Below the pieces are notes generated by a model. That model saw only the letters and a program-made list of their open reading frames with translations. It ran no database searches and had not been told where the DNA came from. From Streptomyces sp. NBC_00663 (GTDB lineage Bacteria > Actinomycetota > Actinomycetes > Streptomycetales > Streptomycetaceae), in NCBI RefSeq assembly GCF_036226885.1, contig NZ_CP109027.1, positions 6,138,001-6,202,000 of the forward strand: a stretch of DNA of 64,000 bases. The letters are read 5' to 3'. A program made the translations under genes and the position numbers. Shown piece by piece: positions 16,626-25,800 of the stretch. Numbering within the stretch: position 1 is the first letter of the stretch; each line of letters starts with the position of its first letter.

Positions 16626-17631
16626 CGCTCAGCGAGTAGAACCGCGTCGTCTGCACCGCGTTCTGGTTGTCGTCGCTGACGAGGAGGACCTTCCAGGCGC
16701 CCTTCGCGTGGCCCGTGACCGTCATGCCCTCGATGTTGTCGAGGAGCGGGTTCGGCTGGGGCTGCTTGGCGGTGGCGCCGAGGGTGGGGCAGGAGGCGAT
16801 GTCCGCGAGGAGGGTCTTGCCGATCAGGCGTACGCCGTCCTGGCCGGTGAGGTTGTCCACCCCGCTGGTGTCCGTGGCGTGCCGCGGGTCGGCCAGGTAG
16901 AGGCGGACCGCGTTGCCGACGCCGGACGTGAAGCCGCGCTCCAGGACGAGGAGGCGGCCGTCGGGGAGGGACTGGACCTCGGGGACGCCGAGGCCGGGGT
17001 CGGGCTGGTAGGCGTACTGGTGGGAGAGGGTGAAGTTCGCGCCGGCGCGCCGCCAGGTCTGGAAGCGGACCGCGCCCGAGGTGTCACCGGACAGGGCGTA
17101 CTCCATCGACGCCAGCAGGGACCGGCCCCCGCGGAACCAAGTCAGCCCCTCGAACGTGCCGTTGGAGACCGCCCGCCCCGCCGGTGCCACCCGCAGCGCG
17201 TCCGGCACCGGCAGGCGGTCGAGGATGTGGCCGTCCGCGCTGTACCGGCGTACGGACGGCTCCGTCTCCGACGTCACCAGCCGCGTGCCGTCCCCGTCGA
17301 TGACCAGGCCCTCGGAGTCGAGGGCGGCGCCGCTCTCGTCGGCCAGTGCCACCGCACCCCGCGGGGCGAGGGTCCTCGGGTCCAGGGAGAACAGCGACGA
17401 CCGGTCGGAGAGCGCCGCGAGCGAGCCGTCCCGGTCCACCGCCAGCGCGGAGAAGTTGCCGACGAAGGTCCCGTCGTACGACGTCTTGTCGAGCGCGTCC
17501 GAGAAGCGGTCGATGGACACGGACGGTGAACAGGCGTGGGCTGTCCGGGCGTTGGCCGGACCGGCGGCGGACAGACAGGTGGCCGCCGTCAGGGCCGCGG
17601 TCGTGGTCGCGAGTACGGTTCTCATGCGCAT
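16600..17631 (-). CDS. Secreted esterase-like/phytase-like protein
   Basis: The 343-residue protein starts with a Sec signal peptide (MRMRTVLATTTAALTAATCL..., cleavage near GPANA-RT). The mature part looks like the six-bladed propeller family called esterase-like activity of phytase (Pfam PF13449). Blade motifs include NFSALAVDRDGSLAALSDRS, LDSEGLVIDGDGTRLVTSE, FEGLTWFRGG and DNIEGMTVTG. It may hydrolyse phosphomonoesters or esters outside the cell; direct evidence is lacking. Start is uncertain: ATG 17631 is used here, with GTG 17640 and ATG 17625 as alternatives. Confidence 0.75.
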   Translation of the reverse strand: MRMRTVLATTTAALTAATCLSAAGPANARTAHACSPSVSIDRFSDALDKTSYDGTFVGNFSALAVDRDGSLAALSDRSSLFSLDPRTLAPRGAVALADESGAALDSEGLVIDGDGTRLVTSETEPSVRRYSADGHILDRLPVPDALRVAPAGRAVSNGTFEGLTWFRGGRSLLASMEYALSGDTSGAVRFQTWRRAGANFTLSHQYAYQPDPGLGVPEVQSLPDGRLLVLERGFTSGVGNAVRLYLADPRHATDTSGVDNLTGQDGVRLIGKTLLADIASCPTLGATAKQPQPNPLLDNIEGMTVTGHAKGAWKVLLVSDDNQNAVQTTRFYSLSVRTPGTTP

Positions 17632-17679
17632 GGCCGTCACCGTAGGAGCAGTTGGTGACGGGCGGGAGACCCACAGGGG

Positions 17680-18522
17680 TCAACTGGCCGCCAGATCCTT
17701 GTGGATCACCTTCGCCACGCCCTGGATGGTCGTGATGCCGTAGTTCATGGTGCTGTTGCCGTGCGTGAGCACCGTGATCATGTAGTCGTGGCCGCCGCCC
17801 TTGAAGGTGCCGACGCTGTGGACGCGCCAGCCGTGCGTGGAGCGTTGCAGCCAGCCGTTCTTGACGTGCACGAGGACGCCGGACGGCGCGCCGTACGGAG
17901 TGCCCCAGCGCTGCGAGGAGATGACCTGGCCCATCAACTTCCGGATGTACGTACGGGAGTTGTCGCTCAGGACGGTGTTCGACGCGGTGATCAGCTTGAG
18001 CAGCTTCTGCTCGTCGGTGACGGTGATCTGGGTCAGGCCCCAGTAGCCGTCGGCGCCGGGCTTGGTCTGGGTCATGCCGGCCGCGGTGAGGAAGCCCTTG
18101 ATCTTCGTCAGGCCCAACTGCTTCCACAGGGTGCTGGTGGCGGCGTTGTCCGACTTGGTGATCATGGCCTTGGCGAGGGTCGTCTCGCGGTCGGTGAGGT
18201 ACCGGTCGTGCTTCTTCGCGTCCCACAGCAGCGTGGCGAGGACGGTGACCTTGACGACGCTCGCGGAGTCGTAGGCCGTCGAAGGGCGCAGTGTGCAGGT
18301 CGTCTTGGTGCTGCGGTCGTAGAGGCCGACGGCGATCGTGCCCTTACGGTTGGCGAGCGCCGAGGTGATGTCCCGCTTCAGCTTGTCGGCGAGGCCGGCC
18401 TTCGCGGACGTACAGCTGACGGTCGGTGTCGTGGCGGCGGTGGCGGGTGTGGCGGCGGCCACGCACGCGACGAGCGCGCCCCCTGCCACCCATCTGGCGC
18501 GTCTGGATATGCCGTGAGTCAT
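17680..18522 (-). CDS. Secreted serine hydrolase of the class A beta-lactamase fold
   Basis: The 280-residue exported protein has a signal peptide (RRARWVAGGALVACVAAATP, then ATAATT). It carries the three active-site boxes of penicillin-recognising serine hydrolases: SVVK (SxxK, in YDSASVVKVTVLATLL), SDN (ITKSDNAATSTLW) and KNG in place of K-T/S-G (VLVHVKNGWLQ). Whether it hydrolyses beta-lactams or acts on cell wall is unclear; the atypical K-N-G box and small size argue against a classic resistance enzyme. It sits just upstream of the phytase-like gene on the same strand. Confidence 0.8.
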   Translation of the reverse strand: MTHGISRRARWVAGGALVACVAAATPATAATTPTVSCTSAKAGLADKLKRDITSALANRKGTIAVGLYDRSTKTTCTLRPSTAYDSASVVKVTVLATLLWDAKKHDRYLTDRETTLAKAMITKSDNAATSTLWKQLGLTKIKGFLTAAGMTQTKPGADGYWGLTQITVTDEQKLLKLITASNTVLSDNSRTYIRKLMGQVISSQRWGTPYGAPSGVLVHVKNGWLQRSTHGWRVHSVGTFKGGGHDYMITVLTHGNSTMNYGITTIQGVAKVIHKDLAAS

Positions 18523-18561
18523 GCCCTCTTGACTCACGGACGGGAGTGAAAGGTTGCATGC

Positions 18562-19251
18562 GTGTTCGAAGATGATGTGGCGCACTGGGACGGCACCACC
18601 CGCCCCGACTCGCTCAAGGACCACTACGTGACCGAGCGGCACCGCCTCGCCGACGCCGCCCGGGACGGTGACTGGGCCACCGTCTTCCGCGTCCTGGACG
18701 AGGTCCGCGCCAAGGTCAACGCCCACTGGGTCAACTGCACACGCCTCGGCGGCCCCAGCGGCTACACCCCCCTCCACCAGGCCGCCTGGCACGGCGCCCC
18801 CGCCGATGTCGTCCAGCGCCTCCTCGCCCTCGGCGCCTGGCGCACCCTGCGCACGAGCGACGGCAGCCGCGCGACCGACCTCGCCGACCGGCGCGGCCAC
18901 CGCGACCTCGCCGTACTCCTGCGTCCGGAGATCAGGCATCCGCTGCCGTACGACGAACTCGGCGCCCTGCGCCGGAACCTGCACCGGCTGATCCGGCACC
19001 GGGCGCCGGAGAAGGACGGCACCGACCTGGCCACCGGGCAGGGGCTGCGGCTGCCGGAGGTCGAGGTGCTGACCGAACTCGTCCGTCCCGCCTGCTGGTT
19101 CCCCGTGCCGGGCATGTACGGGGGTTTCCTCGTCGAGCTGAGCGGGCGCGAGCTGAAGGTGGACAGCTGGATACGGGTCGTCGGCGGCTCGGAACGGACG
19201 GACCGGGTGACGGCGGACGGGGTGCACCTTCAGGAGGGCGGGCAGCTTTGA
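18562..19251 (+). CDS. Ankyrin-repeat protein
   Basis: The 229-residue cytoplasmic protein begins at GTG 18562. It shows ankyrin repeats from about residue 28: RLADAARDGDWATVFRVLDE, SGYTPLHQAAWHGAPADVVQ and SRATDLADRRGHRDLAVLLR. The C-terminal half (LPEVEVLTELVRPACWFPVP through GFLVELSGRELKVDSWIRV) is not repeat-like and is a distinct small domain found behind ankyrin repeats in Streptomyces. A protein-binding role is likely; the partner is unknown. Its stop codon is inside a three-copy short tandem repeat. Confidence 0.8.
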   Translation: MFEDDVAHWDGTTRPDSLKDHYVTERHRLADAARDGDWATVFRVLDEVRAKVNAHWVNCTRLGGPSGYTPLHQAAWHGAPADVVQRLLALGAWRTLRTSDGSRATDLADRRGHRDLAVLLRPEIRHPLPYDELGALRRNLHRLIRHRAPEKDGTDLATGQGLRLPEVEVLTELVRPACWFPVPGMYGGFLVELSGRELKVDSWIRVVGGSERTDRVTADGVHLQEGGQL

Positions 19252-19301
19252 GGTGCGTCTGGCTGCTCTGAGGTGCGTCGGCTGCTTTGAGGCGCGTATT
19301 G
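19243..19301 (+). repeat. Three imperfect ~19-bp tandem repeats over the ankyrin gene stop codon
   Basis: Successive units read CAGCTTTGAGGTGCGTCTGG, CTGCTCTGAGGTGCGTCGG and CTGCTTTGAGGCGCGTATTG. The stop codon TGA of the ankyrin gene lies in the first unit and is repeated in the other two. Confidence 0.8.
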
Positions 19302-19390
19302 GGGAGCCGTTACCTGCCCCTTGGTGAATTCACAGGCAGGGGCCAGGTACGGCACAGCGCACGCTCACCCCGGGCTCGCACCATGCTCGG

Positions 19391-21640
19391 GTGACATCTG
19401 CCACCGATCCACACCCCCACACCGAGTCCGAGGCCACGGCCGTCTCTCCCGACTGGCCGCCGCCGGCCCCACCCACGGAGATCCCGGACAAGGCCCCGCG
19501 CTGGTCGCTGCCCGTGCTGCTCGCGATCCTGGTCCTGGCGGGCGTCCTGTACGCCTGGAACCTGTCCGGGAGCGGCCTGAACAGCTTCTACAGTTCGGCG
19601 ATCTACAGCGGCACGCAGAGCTGGAAGGCGTGGTTCTTCGGCTCGCTCGACGCGGGCAACTTCATCACCGTCGACAAGCCGCCGTTCGCGCTGATGATCA
19701 TGGGCCTGTCGTGCCGGATCTTCGGCTTCGGCACCTGGCAGATGATGGCGCCCGAGGTCGCCGCCGCGCTCGGCACGATCTGGATCCTGCACGGCTCCGT
19801 GAAGCGGGTCTTCGGGCACGCGGCGGCCGCGATCGCCGCGCTGGTCCTCGCGCTCACCCCGATCACGGTCGCGATCAACCGCGACAACAACCCCGACACC
19901 ATCCTGGTCCTGCTCATGGTCGGCGGCGCGGCCCTCGCGCTGCGCGCGGTGCGCACCGACAGACTCCTGCCGCTCATCGGCTCCGCGGTCCTGTTCGGGC
20001 TCGCCTTCAACACCAAGATGCTCCAGGGCTACATCGCCCTGCCCGCCGTCTTCGCCGTGTACGTGTACGCATCGAAGCTCGGCTGGAAGAAGAAGGCCGT
20101 CAACCTGGCCCTGGCCGCGGTCGCGCTGGCCGTCGCCAGCTTCTGGTGGGCCGCCGCCGTCTCCCTGGTCCCGGCCGACGACCGGCCGTACATCGGCGGT
20201 TCGACCGACGGCTCCGCCTGGGACCTGATCATGGGCTACAACGGCCTGGGCCGGGTCCTCGGCGGCGAGGGCAACGGCGGGGGCGGCGGAGGCGGCGGAG
20301 GCGGCACCTTCGCCGGCACCGCGGGCATCGGCCGGATGTTCAACGACGTCCTCGGCGGCCAGATCTCCTGGCTGATCCCCTTCGCCTTCCTCGCGCTCGT
20401 CGCCGGCCTGGTGCTCCGCGGGCGGGCCCCGCGCACCGACATGACGCGGGCCGCGCTCGTCCTGTGGGGCGGCTGGCTGGTGCTGCACTACCTGACCTTC
20501 GCGATGGCCGAGGGCACCATGCACCCGTACTACACGACCGCGCTCGCCCCCGGCATCGCGGCGCTGTGCGGTGGCGGCGGTGTGCTGCTGTGGCGCGCCT
20601 TCCGCGGCGGGGACGCCCGCTGGTCGTGGGTGCTGCCCGCGGGCCTGGTGGTCACCGGGGTCTGGGCGATCGTGCTGCTGCGCCGGGCCACCGGCTGGAA
20701 CACCTGGCTGTGGCCGGCCGTCGGCGTGGTCATGGCGCTCGCCGTCATCGGCCTGTTCGTCTTCCGTACGGCGGGTTCCGGGACCAGGGCACGGCTGCTG
20801 GCCGTGTCCGTGGCCGCCGCGGTCGTGGCGGGCCTCGCCGGTCCCACGGCGTACGCCGCCTCGCCGGCCTTCGCCTCCGCCACCGGCGGCATGGGCGGCA
20901 CCAACCCCACCGCGGGCCCCTCGACCGGCAACGGCATGGGCGGTCCCGGCGGCCGGGGCGGCTTCGGCGGCGACGGAGGTGGCCCCGGCGGTCAGCAGAA
21001 CGGCACCCAGCAGGGCGGCCAGGCGGGCGGGGAGTTGCCCGGCGGCGGCAACGGCCAGATGCAGCCGGGCGGCGGCGACGGTGAGCTTCCGCAGGGCGGG
21101 GGCGCGCCGAGCGGCGGCACGAACGGGGAGTTCCCGGGCGGCGGTACGGCTCCCGGCGGCAACGGCGGTACGGGCGGCGCCCCCAGCGGCGGCTTCGGCG
21201 GCGGTGGCGGCATGGGCGGCAGCGTCGACAGCGAGCTGATCGCGTACCTGGAGAAGCACCAGGACGGCGCGAAGTGGCTGCTCGCGGTCTCCAACTCGCA
21301 GAGCGCCGGCCAGCTGATCCTGAGCACCCACCAGCCCGTCATCTCCATGTGGGGCTTCACCGGCTCCGACCAGGCGATGACCCTGGCCAAGCTCAAGGAG
21401 CTGGTGAAGAAGGGCGAGTTGCACTACATCCAGCTCGGCGGTGGTGGCATGGGTGGCAACAGCAGCCTCAACCAGGAGATCACCAGCTGGGTGCAGAAGA
21501 ACGGCACGGCGGTGAAGGCGAGCGAGTACAGCTCCAGTTCGACGTCGGACTCCGGTTCATCGAGTTCTTCCGACTCATCGAGTTCCTCCGGTTCGTCCAG
21601 CTCCTCGATCTACCGCCTGGACGCTTCGGACGTCAGCTGA
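19391..21640 (+). CDS. GT39-family membrane glycosyltransferase (YkcB-like)
   Basis: The 749-residue protein has about a dozen membrane helices and the lipid-phosphate-sugar transferase signature NFITVDKPPFALMIM (about residue 98) typical of ArnT/PMT-like GT39 enzymes. It also has MAEGTMHPYYTTALAPGIAAL, as in the YkcA/YkcB group. It probably transfers a sugar from a polyprenyl-phosphate donor to an envelope acceptor. Unusual features are a ten-glycine run near residue 300, a roughly 120-residue Gly/Gln-rich stretch (about 495-615), a compact extracytoplasmic domain (about 618-710), and a C-terminal serine-rich tail. Confidence 0.85.
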   Translation: MTSATDPHPHTESEATAVSPDWPPPAPPTEIPDKAPRWSLPVLLAILVLAGVLYAWNLSGSGLNSFYSSAIYSGTQSWKAWFFGSLDAGNFITVDKPPFALMIMGLSCRIFGFGTWQMMAPEVAAALGTIWILHGSVKRVFGHAAAAIAALVLALTPITVAINRDNNPDTILVLLMVGGAALALRAVRTDRLLPLIGSAVLFGLAFNTKMLQGYIALPAVFAVYVYASKLGWKKKAVNLALAAVALAVASFWWAAAVSLVPADDRPYIGGSTDGSAWDLIMGYNGLGRVLGGEGNGGGGGGGGGGTFAGTAGIGRMFNDVLGGQISWLIPFAFLALVAGLVLRGRAPRTDMTRAALVLWGGWLVLHYLTFAMAEGTMHPYYTTALAPGIAALCGGGGVLLWRAFRGGDARWSWVLPAGLVVTGVWAIVLLRRATGWNTWLWPAVGVVMALAVIGLFVFRTAGSGTRARLLAVSVAAAVVAGLAGPTAYAASPAFASATGGMGGTNPTAGPSTGNGMGGPGGRGGFGGDGGGPGGQQNGTQQGGQAGGELPGGGNGQMQPGGGDGELPQGGGAPSGGTNGEFPGGGTAPGGNGGTGGAPSGGFGGGGGMGGSVDSELIAYLEKHQDGAKWLLAVSNSQSAGQLILSTHQPVISMWGFTGSDQAMTLAKLKELVKKGELHYIQLGGGGMGGNSSLNQEITSWVQKNGTAVKASEYSSSSTSDSGSSSSSDSSSSSGSSSSSIYRLDASDVS

Positions 21641-21679
21641 CGATCCCGTCGATCCCGTAGGTTTCATCGATCCCGGCCC

Positions 21680-21714
21680 AACGGCCCCCGACCATCCGGT
21701 CGGGGGCCGTTTTG
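21680..21714 (+). terminator. Rho-independent terminator after the GT39 gene
   Basis: AACGGCCCCCGACC and GGTCGGGGGCCGTT form a 14-bp stem with a short ATCC-type loop, followed by TTTTGT. This is the clearest intrinsic terminator in the window. Confidence 0.9.
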
Positions 21715-21857
21715 TCATGTCAACTCGCGTAGACAACGCCCGAATTGCCGTTTCAGGTCACCCAATGGACACGCGGATTCCATTTACACGGCTGCATGTC
21801 CATGCCACTCTCTCGCTTGCCGCCTCCATTCAACCCGCGTAGATGGGACCCCCGCTT

Positions 21858-22661
21858 ATGCTGGCGACACGCATACGCCGCTGGAAGACGGTGGCTCTGA
21901 CCACCGCCGCAGTCATGGCCGGCCTCACCGCTCCGGTGGTGACCGCGAGCCCGGCCGCCGCCACGACGACCGCGTACGACTCGACGTACTACAAGAACGC
22001 GATCGGCAAGACCGGCACGAGCCTGAAGTCGTCCCTGCACACGATCATCAGCAGCCAGTCGAAGATCTCGTACTCCGCGGTGTGGGACGCGCTCAAGGTC
22101 ACCGACCAGGACCCGAACAACACCAGCAACGTGCTGCTGCTGTACAGCGGTGTCTCGCGCAGCAAGTCCCTCAACGGCGGTGACGTCGGCGACTGGAACC
22201 GCGAGCACACCTGGGCCAAGTCGCACGGCGACTTCGGCGAGGTCACCGGTCCGGGCACCGACCTGCACCATCTGCGCGCGTGCGACGTCCAGGTCAACAG
22301 CACCCGGGGCAACCTGGACTTCGACAACGGCGGCAGCGCGGTCACCAACGGCGGCGGCAGCACCGTCGACTCCGACTCCTTCGCGCCGCGCGCCGCGGAC
22401 AGGGGCGACGTGGCCCGCATGATCCTCTACATGGCCGTGCGCTACGAGGGTGACGACGGCTTCGCCGACCTGGAGCCGAACGAGAAGGTCGGCAACGGCT
22501 CCAACCCGTACATGGGCAAGCTCGCCGTGCTCAAGGCCTGGAACGAGGCGGACCCGCCGAGCGCCTTCGAGGAGCGCCGCAACCAGGTCATCTACGACAC
22601 CTACCAGCACAACCGCAACCCGTTCATCGACCACCCGGAGTGGGTCGAGGCGATCTGGTAG
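21858..22661 (+). CDS. Secreted endonuclease I (EndA/NucM family)
   Basis: The 267-residue protein has a signal peptide (TRIRRWKTVALTTAAVMAGL, cleavage near SPAAA). It has the endonuclease I core: NREHTWAKSHGDFG with the catalytic His (about residue 118), then GTDLHHLRACDVQVNSTRGN. These form the beta-beta-alpha metal nuclease site that degrades DNA, so it is likely an extracellular nutrient-scavenging nuclease. I prefer ATG 21858 with GGGA nine bases upstream; an in-frame ATG at 21843 would add five residues and has no ribosome site. Confidence 0.88.
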   Translation: MLATRIRRWKTVALTTAAVMAGLTAPVVTASPAAATTTAYDSTYYKNAIGKTGTSLKSSLHTIISSQSKISYSAVWDALKVTDQDPNNTSNVLLLYSGVSRSKSLNGGDVGDWNREHTWAKSHGDFGEVTGPGTDLHHLRACDVQVNSTRGNLDFDNGGSAVTNGGGSTVDSDSFAPRAADRGDVARMILYMAVRYEGDDGFADLEPNEKVGNGSNPYMGKLAVLKAWNEADPPSAFEERRNQVIYDTYQHNRNPFIDHPEWVEAIW

Positions 22662-22687
22662 TCCACAGCCGCCGACAGGCAGCAGTA

Positions 22688-22722
22688 CCGAACCCCCTGT
22701 GCCACGGCGCCGGGGGGTTCGG
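22688..22722. terminator. GC-rich hairpin after the endonuclease gene
   Basis: CCGAACCCCC and GGGGGTTCGG pair around a GC-rich loop of about 15 bases, 27 bp after the endonuclease stop. There is no T run, as is common for Streptomyces terminators. Confidence 0.6.
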
Positions 22723-22723
22723 T

Positions 22724-22757
22724 CGCTCACGCACAGTGACCGCTCACGCACAGTGAC
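22724..22757 (+). repeat. 17-bp tandem direct repeat upstream of the ABC exporter
   Basis: CGCTCACGCACAGTGAC is repeated exactly twice head to tail (22724-22740, 22741-22757), about 90-120 bp before the exporter start. Each unit contains CACAGTGA. It could be a duplicated regulator site or a slippage product. Confidence 0.8.
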
Positions 22758-22846
22758 CGGGCTCTCCGAAATATTGCGGCGGGATGAAATCCCGTCCCCT
22801 CCGTGTTGTGCCCTTCCGGCACACCAGCAGAGTGGAGGACGGGCAC

Positions 22847-25800
22847 GTGAGACAGCGGGGATGGGCACGGCGGCTGGCCGGATACGCCTGGCGGTATCCG
22901 AAGGACGTCGTCCTGGCCCTGGGGTCCAGCCTCGCCGGCATGGCCGTCATGGCTCTCGTCCCGCTGATCACGAAGGTGATCATCGACGATGTCATCGGTG
23001 ATCACAGCCGGGACATGGCCCCTTGGGCGGGACTTCTCATCGGCTCCGCCGTATTCGTCTACGTCCTCACCTACATCCGCCGCTACTACGGCGGCCGTCT
23101 CGCCCTCGACGTCCAGCACGACCTGCGGACCGAGATGTACGGGACGATCACGCGGCTGGACGGGCGGCGGCAGGACGAGCTGTCGACCGGGCAGGTGGTG
23201 GGGCGGGCCACCAGCGACCTCCAGCTGATCCAGGGTCTGCTCTTCATGCTGCCGATGACCATCGGCAACTTCGCCCTGTTCCTGATCTCGCTGGTCGTCA
23301 TGGCCTGGCTGTCCATCCCGCTGACCCTCGTCGCCCTCGCGGTCGCGCCCGCCCTCGCCTGGATCGCGAAGCGTTCCCGCAGCAAGCTGCACCCGGCCAC
23401 CTGGTACGCCCAGGCCCAGGCCGCCGCCGTCGCCGGTGTGGTCGACGGCGCGGTGGGCGGCGTACGCGTGGTCAAGGGGTTCGGGCAGGAGGAGCAGGAG
23501 ACCGGGAAGCTCCGGGAGGTCGGGCGGCGGCTCTTCGCGGGGCGGCTGCGGACCATCCGGTTCAACTCCAAGTACACCCCGGCGCTACAGGCCGTACCGG
23601 CGCTCGGGCAGGTCGCCATGCTGGCGCTGGGCGGCTGGCTCGCCGTGCGCGGGCACATCACCCTCGGTACGTTCGTCGCCTTCTCCACCTACCTCGCCCA
23701 GCTCGTCGGGCCGGTGCGCATGCTCGCCATGGTCCTCACCGTGGCCCAGCAGGCACGGGCGGGTACGGAGAGGGTCCTGGAGCTGATCGACACCGAGCCG
23801 TCGATGAAGGACGGGCCCAAGGAGCTGCCCGCCGACGCCCCGGCCACCGTCGAGTTCGACGACGTGTCCTTCGGCTACGAGGACGGCCGCCCGGTTCTCG
23901 ACGGCCTCTCCTTCGAGATCCGGCCCGGTGAGACCCTCGCCGTCGTCGGCTCCTCCGGCTCCGGCAAGTCCACCGTCTCCCTGCTCCTCCCGCGCTTCTA
24001 CGACGTCACCCACGGCGCCGTCCTCGTCGGCGGCCACGACGTCCGTGAGCTGACCCTCGACTCGCTGCGGGCCGCCATCGGGCTCGTCCCCGAGGACTCC
24101 TTCCTCTTCTCGGACACCGTGCGCAACAACATCGCGTACGGCCGTCCCGAGGCGACCCAGGAGCAGATAGAGACCGCCGCGCGCGCCGCCCAGGCGGACC
24201 GTTTCATCAGTGAGCTGCCCGAGGGCTACGACACCAAGGTCGGCGAACACGGCCTCACCCTGTCCGGCGGCCAGCGCCAGCGCGTCGCGCTCGCCCGCGC
24301 CATCCTCACCGACCCCCGCCTCCTTGTCCTCGACGACGCCACCTCCGCCGTGGACGCCCGGGTCGAGCACGAGATCCACGAGGCGCTGAAGCAGGTCATG
24401 GAGGGCCGGACGACGCTGCTCATCGCGCACCGGCGCTCCACCCTCAACCTCGCCGACCGCATCGCCGTCCTCGACCAGGGCCGGCTCGCCGACATCGGCA
24501 CCCACGCCGAGCTGGAGAAGCGGTCCGCCCTCTACCGGCGCCTGCTCACCGACCCCGACGAGCTCGGCGGCGTCTCACCCGGCCACGCCCAGCCCCTCGT
24601 CCCGGCCGAGGACACCTCCGTACGCGACGAACTGGACGCCGAGTTCGACGCCGAGCGCGGAGTCACCCCGCGGCTGTGGACCGGCGACCGGGAGCGGAAG
24701 GACGCCGCGCTCTCCGGCACCCCGGCCACGCCCGAGCTGCTCGCCCAGGTGGAGGCGCTGCCCCCGGCGACCGACACCCCGGACATCGACGAGGCGCGGG
24801 CGGTCACGCCCGAGGAGTCGTACGGCCTGCGCAGGCTGCTCGGCGGGTTCGGTGCCCCGCTGCTCATCAGCCTCGGGCTCGTCGCCGTGGACGCCGGCAT
24901 GGGGCTGCTGCTGCCGATCCTGATCCGGCACGGCATCGACAGCGGTGTCGGCGAGATGGCCGTCGGGGCGGTCTGGGCGGCCTCGCTGCTCGGGCTGCTC
25001 ACCGTCGCCGTGCAGTGGGCGGCGCAGGTCGGTGAGACGCGGATGACCGGGCGGACCGGTGAGCGGGTGCTGTACTCGCTGCGGCTCAAGATCTTCGCGC
25101 AGCTCCAGCGGCTCGGACTCGACTACTACGAGCGCGAGTTGACCGGCCGGATCATGACGCGCATGACCACGGACGTCGACGCGCTCTCGACCTTCCTCCA
25201 GACCGGGCTGGTCACCGCGTTCGTCTCCGTCGTCACCTTCTTCGGCATCATGGTCGCTCTGCTGGTGCTCGACGTACAGCTGGCCCTGGTCGTCTTCGTG
25301 ACGCTGCCGCCGCTGATCGTCGCCACGTACTTCTTCCGCCGGGCGAGCGTGAAGGCGTACGAACTCGCCCGTGAGCGCGTGTCGGTGGTCAACGCCGACC
25401 TTCAGGAGTCCGTCGCCGGGCTCAGGATCGTGCAGGCCTTCCGGCGCGAGCGGGACGGCGGGGCGCGGTTCGCGGAGCGCAGCGACAGCTACCGGCAGGC
25501 CCGTATCCGGGGGCAGTGGCTGATCTCGGTCTACTTCCCGTTCGTGCAGCTGCTGTCGTCGGTCGCCGCCGCGGCCGTCCTCATCGCGGGCGCCGGGCGG
25601 ATCGACGAAGCGACCCTCACCACCGGTGCGCTGGTGGCGTATCTGCTCTACATCGACCTGTTCTTCGCGCCCGTGCAGCAGCTCTCCCAGGTCTTCGACG
25701 GCTACCAGCAGGCCACCGTCTCCCTCGGCCGCATCCAGGAACTGCTCCAGGAGCCGACCTCGACGAAGGCGGCGAAGGAGCCGCTGGAGGTGCTGTCCCT

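Noticed and set aside
18523..19227. Extension of the serine hydrolase frame over the ankyrin gene
   Set aside because: It places about 230 non-family residues before a clear signal peptide; the ankyrin gene on the other strand is the real one.
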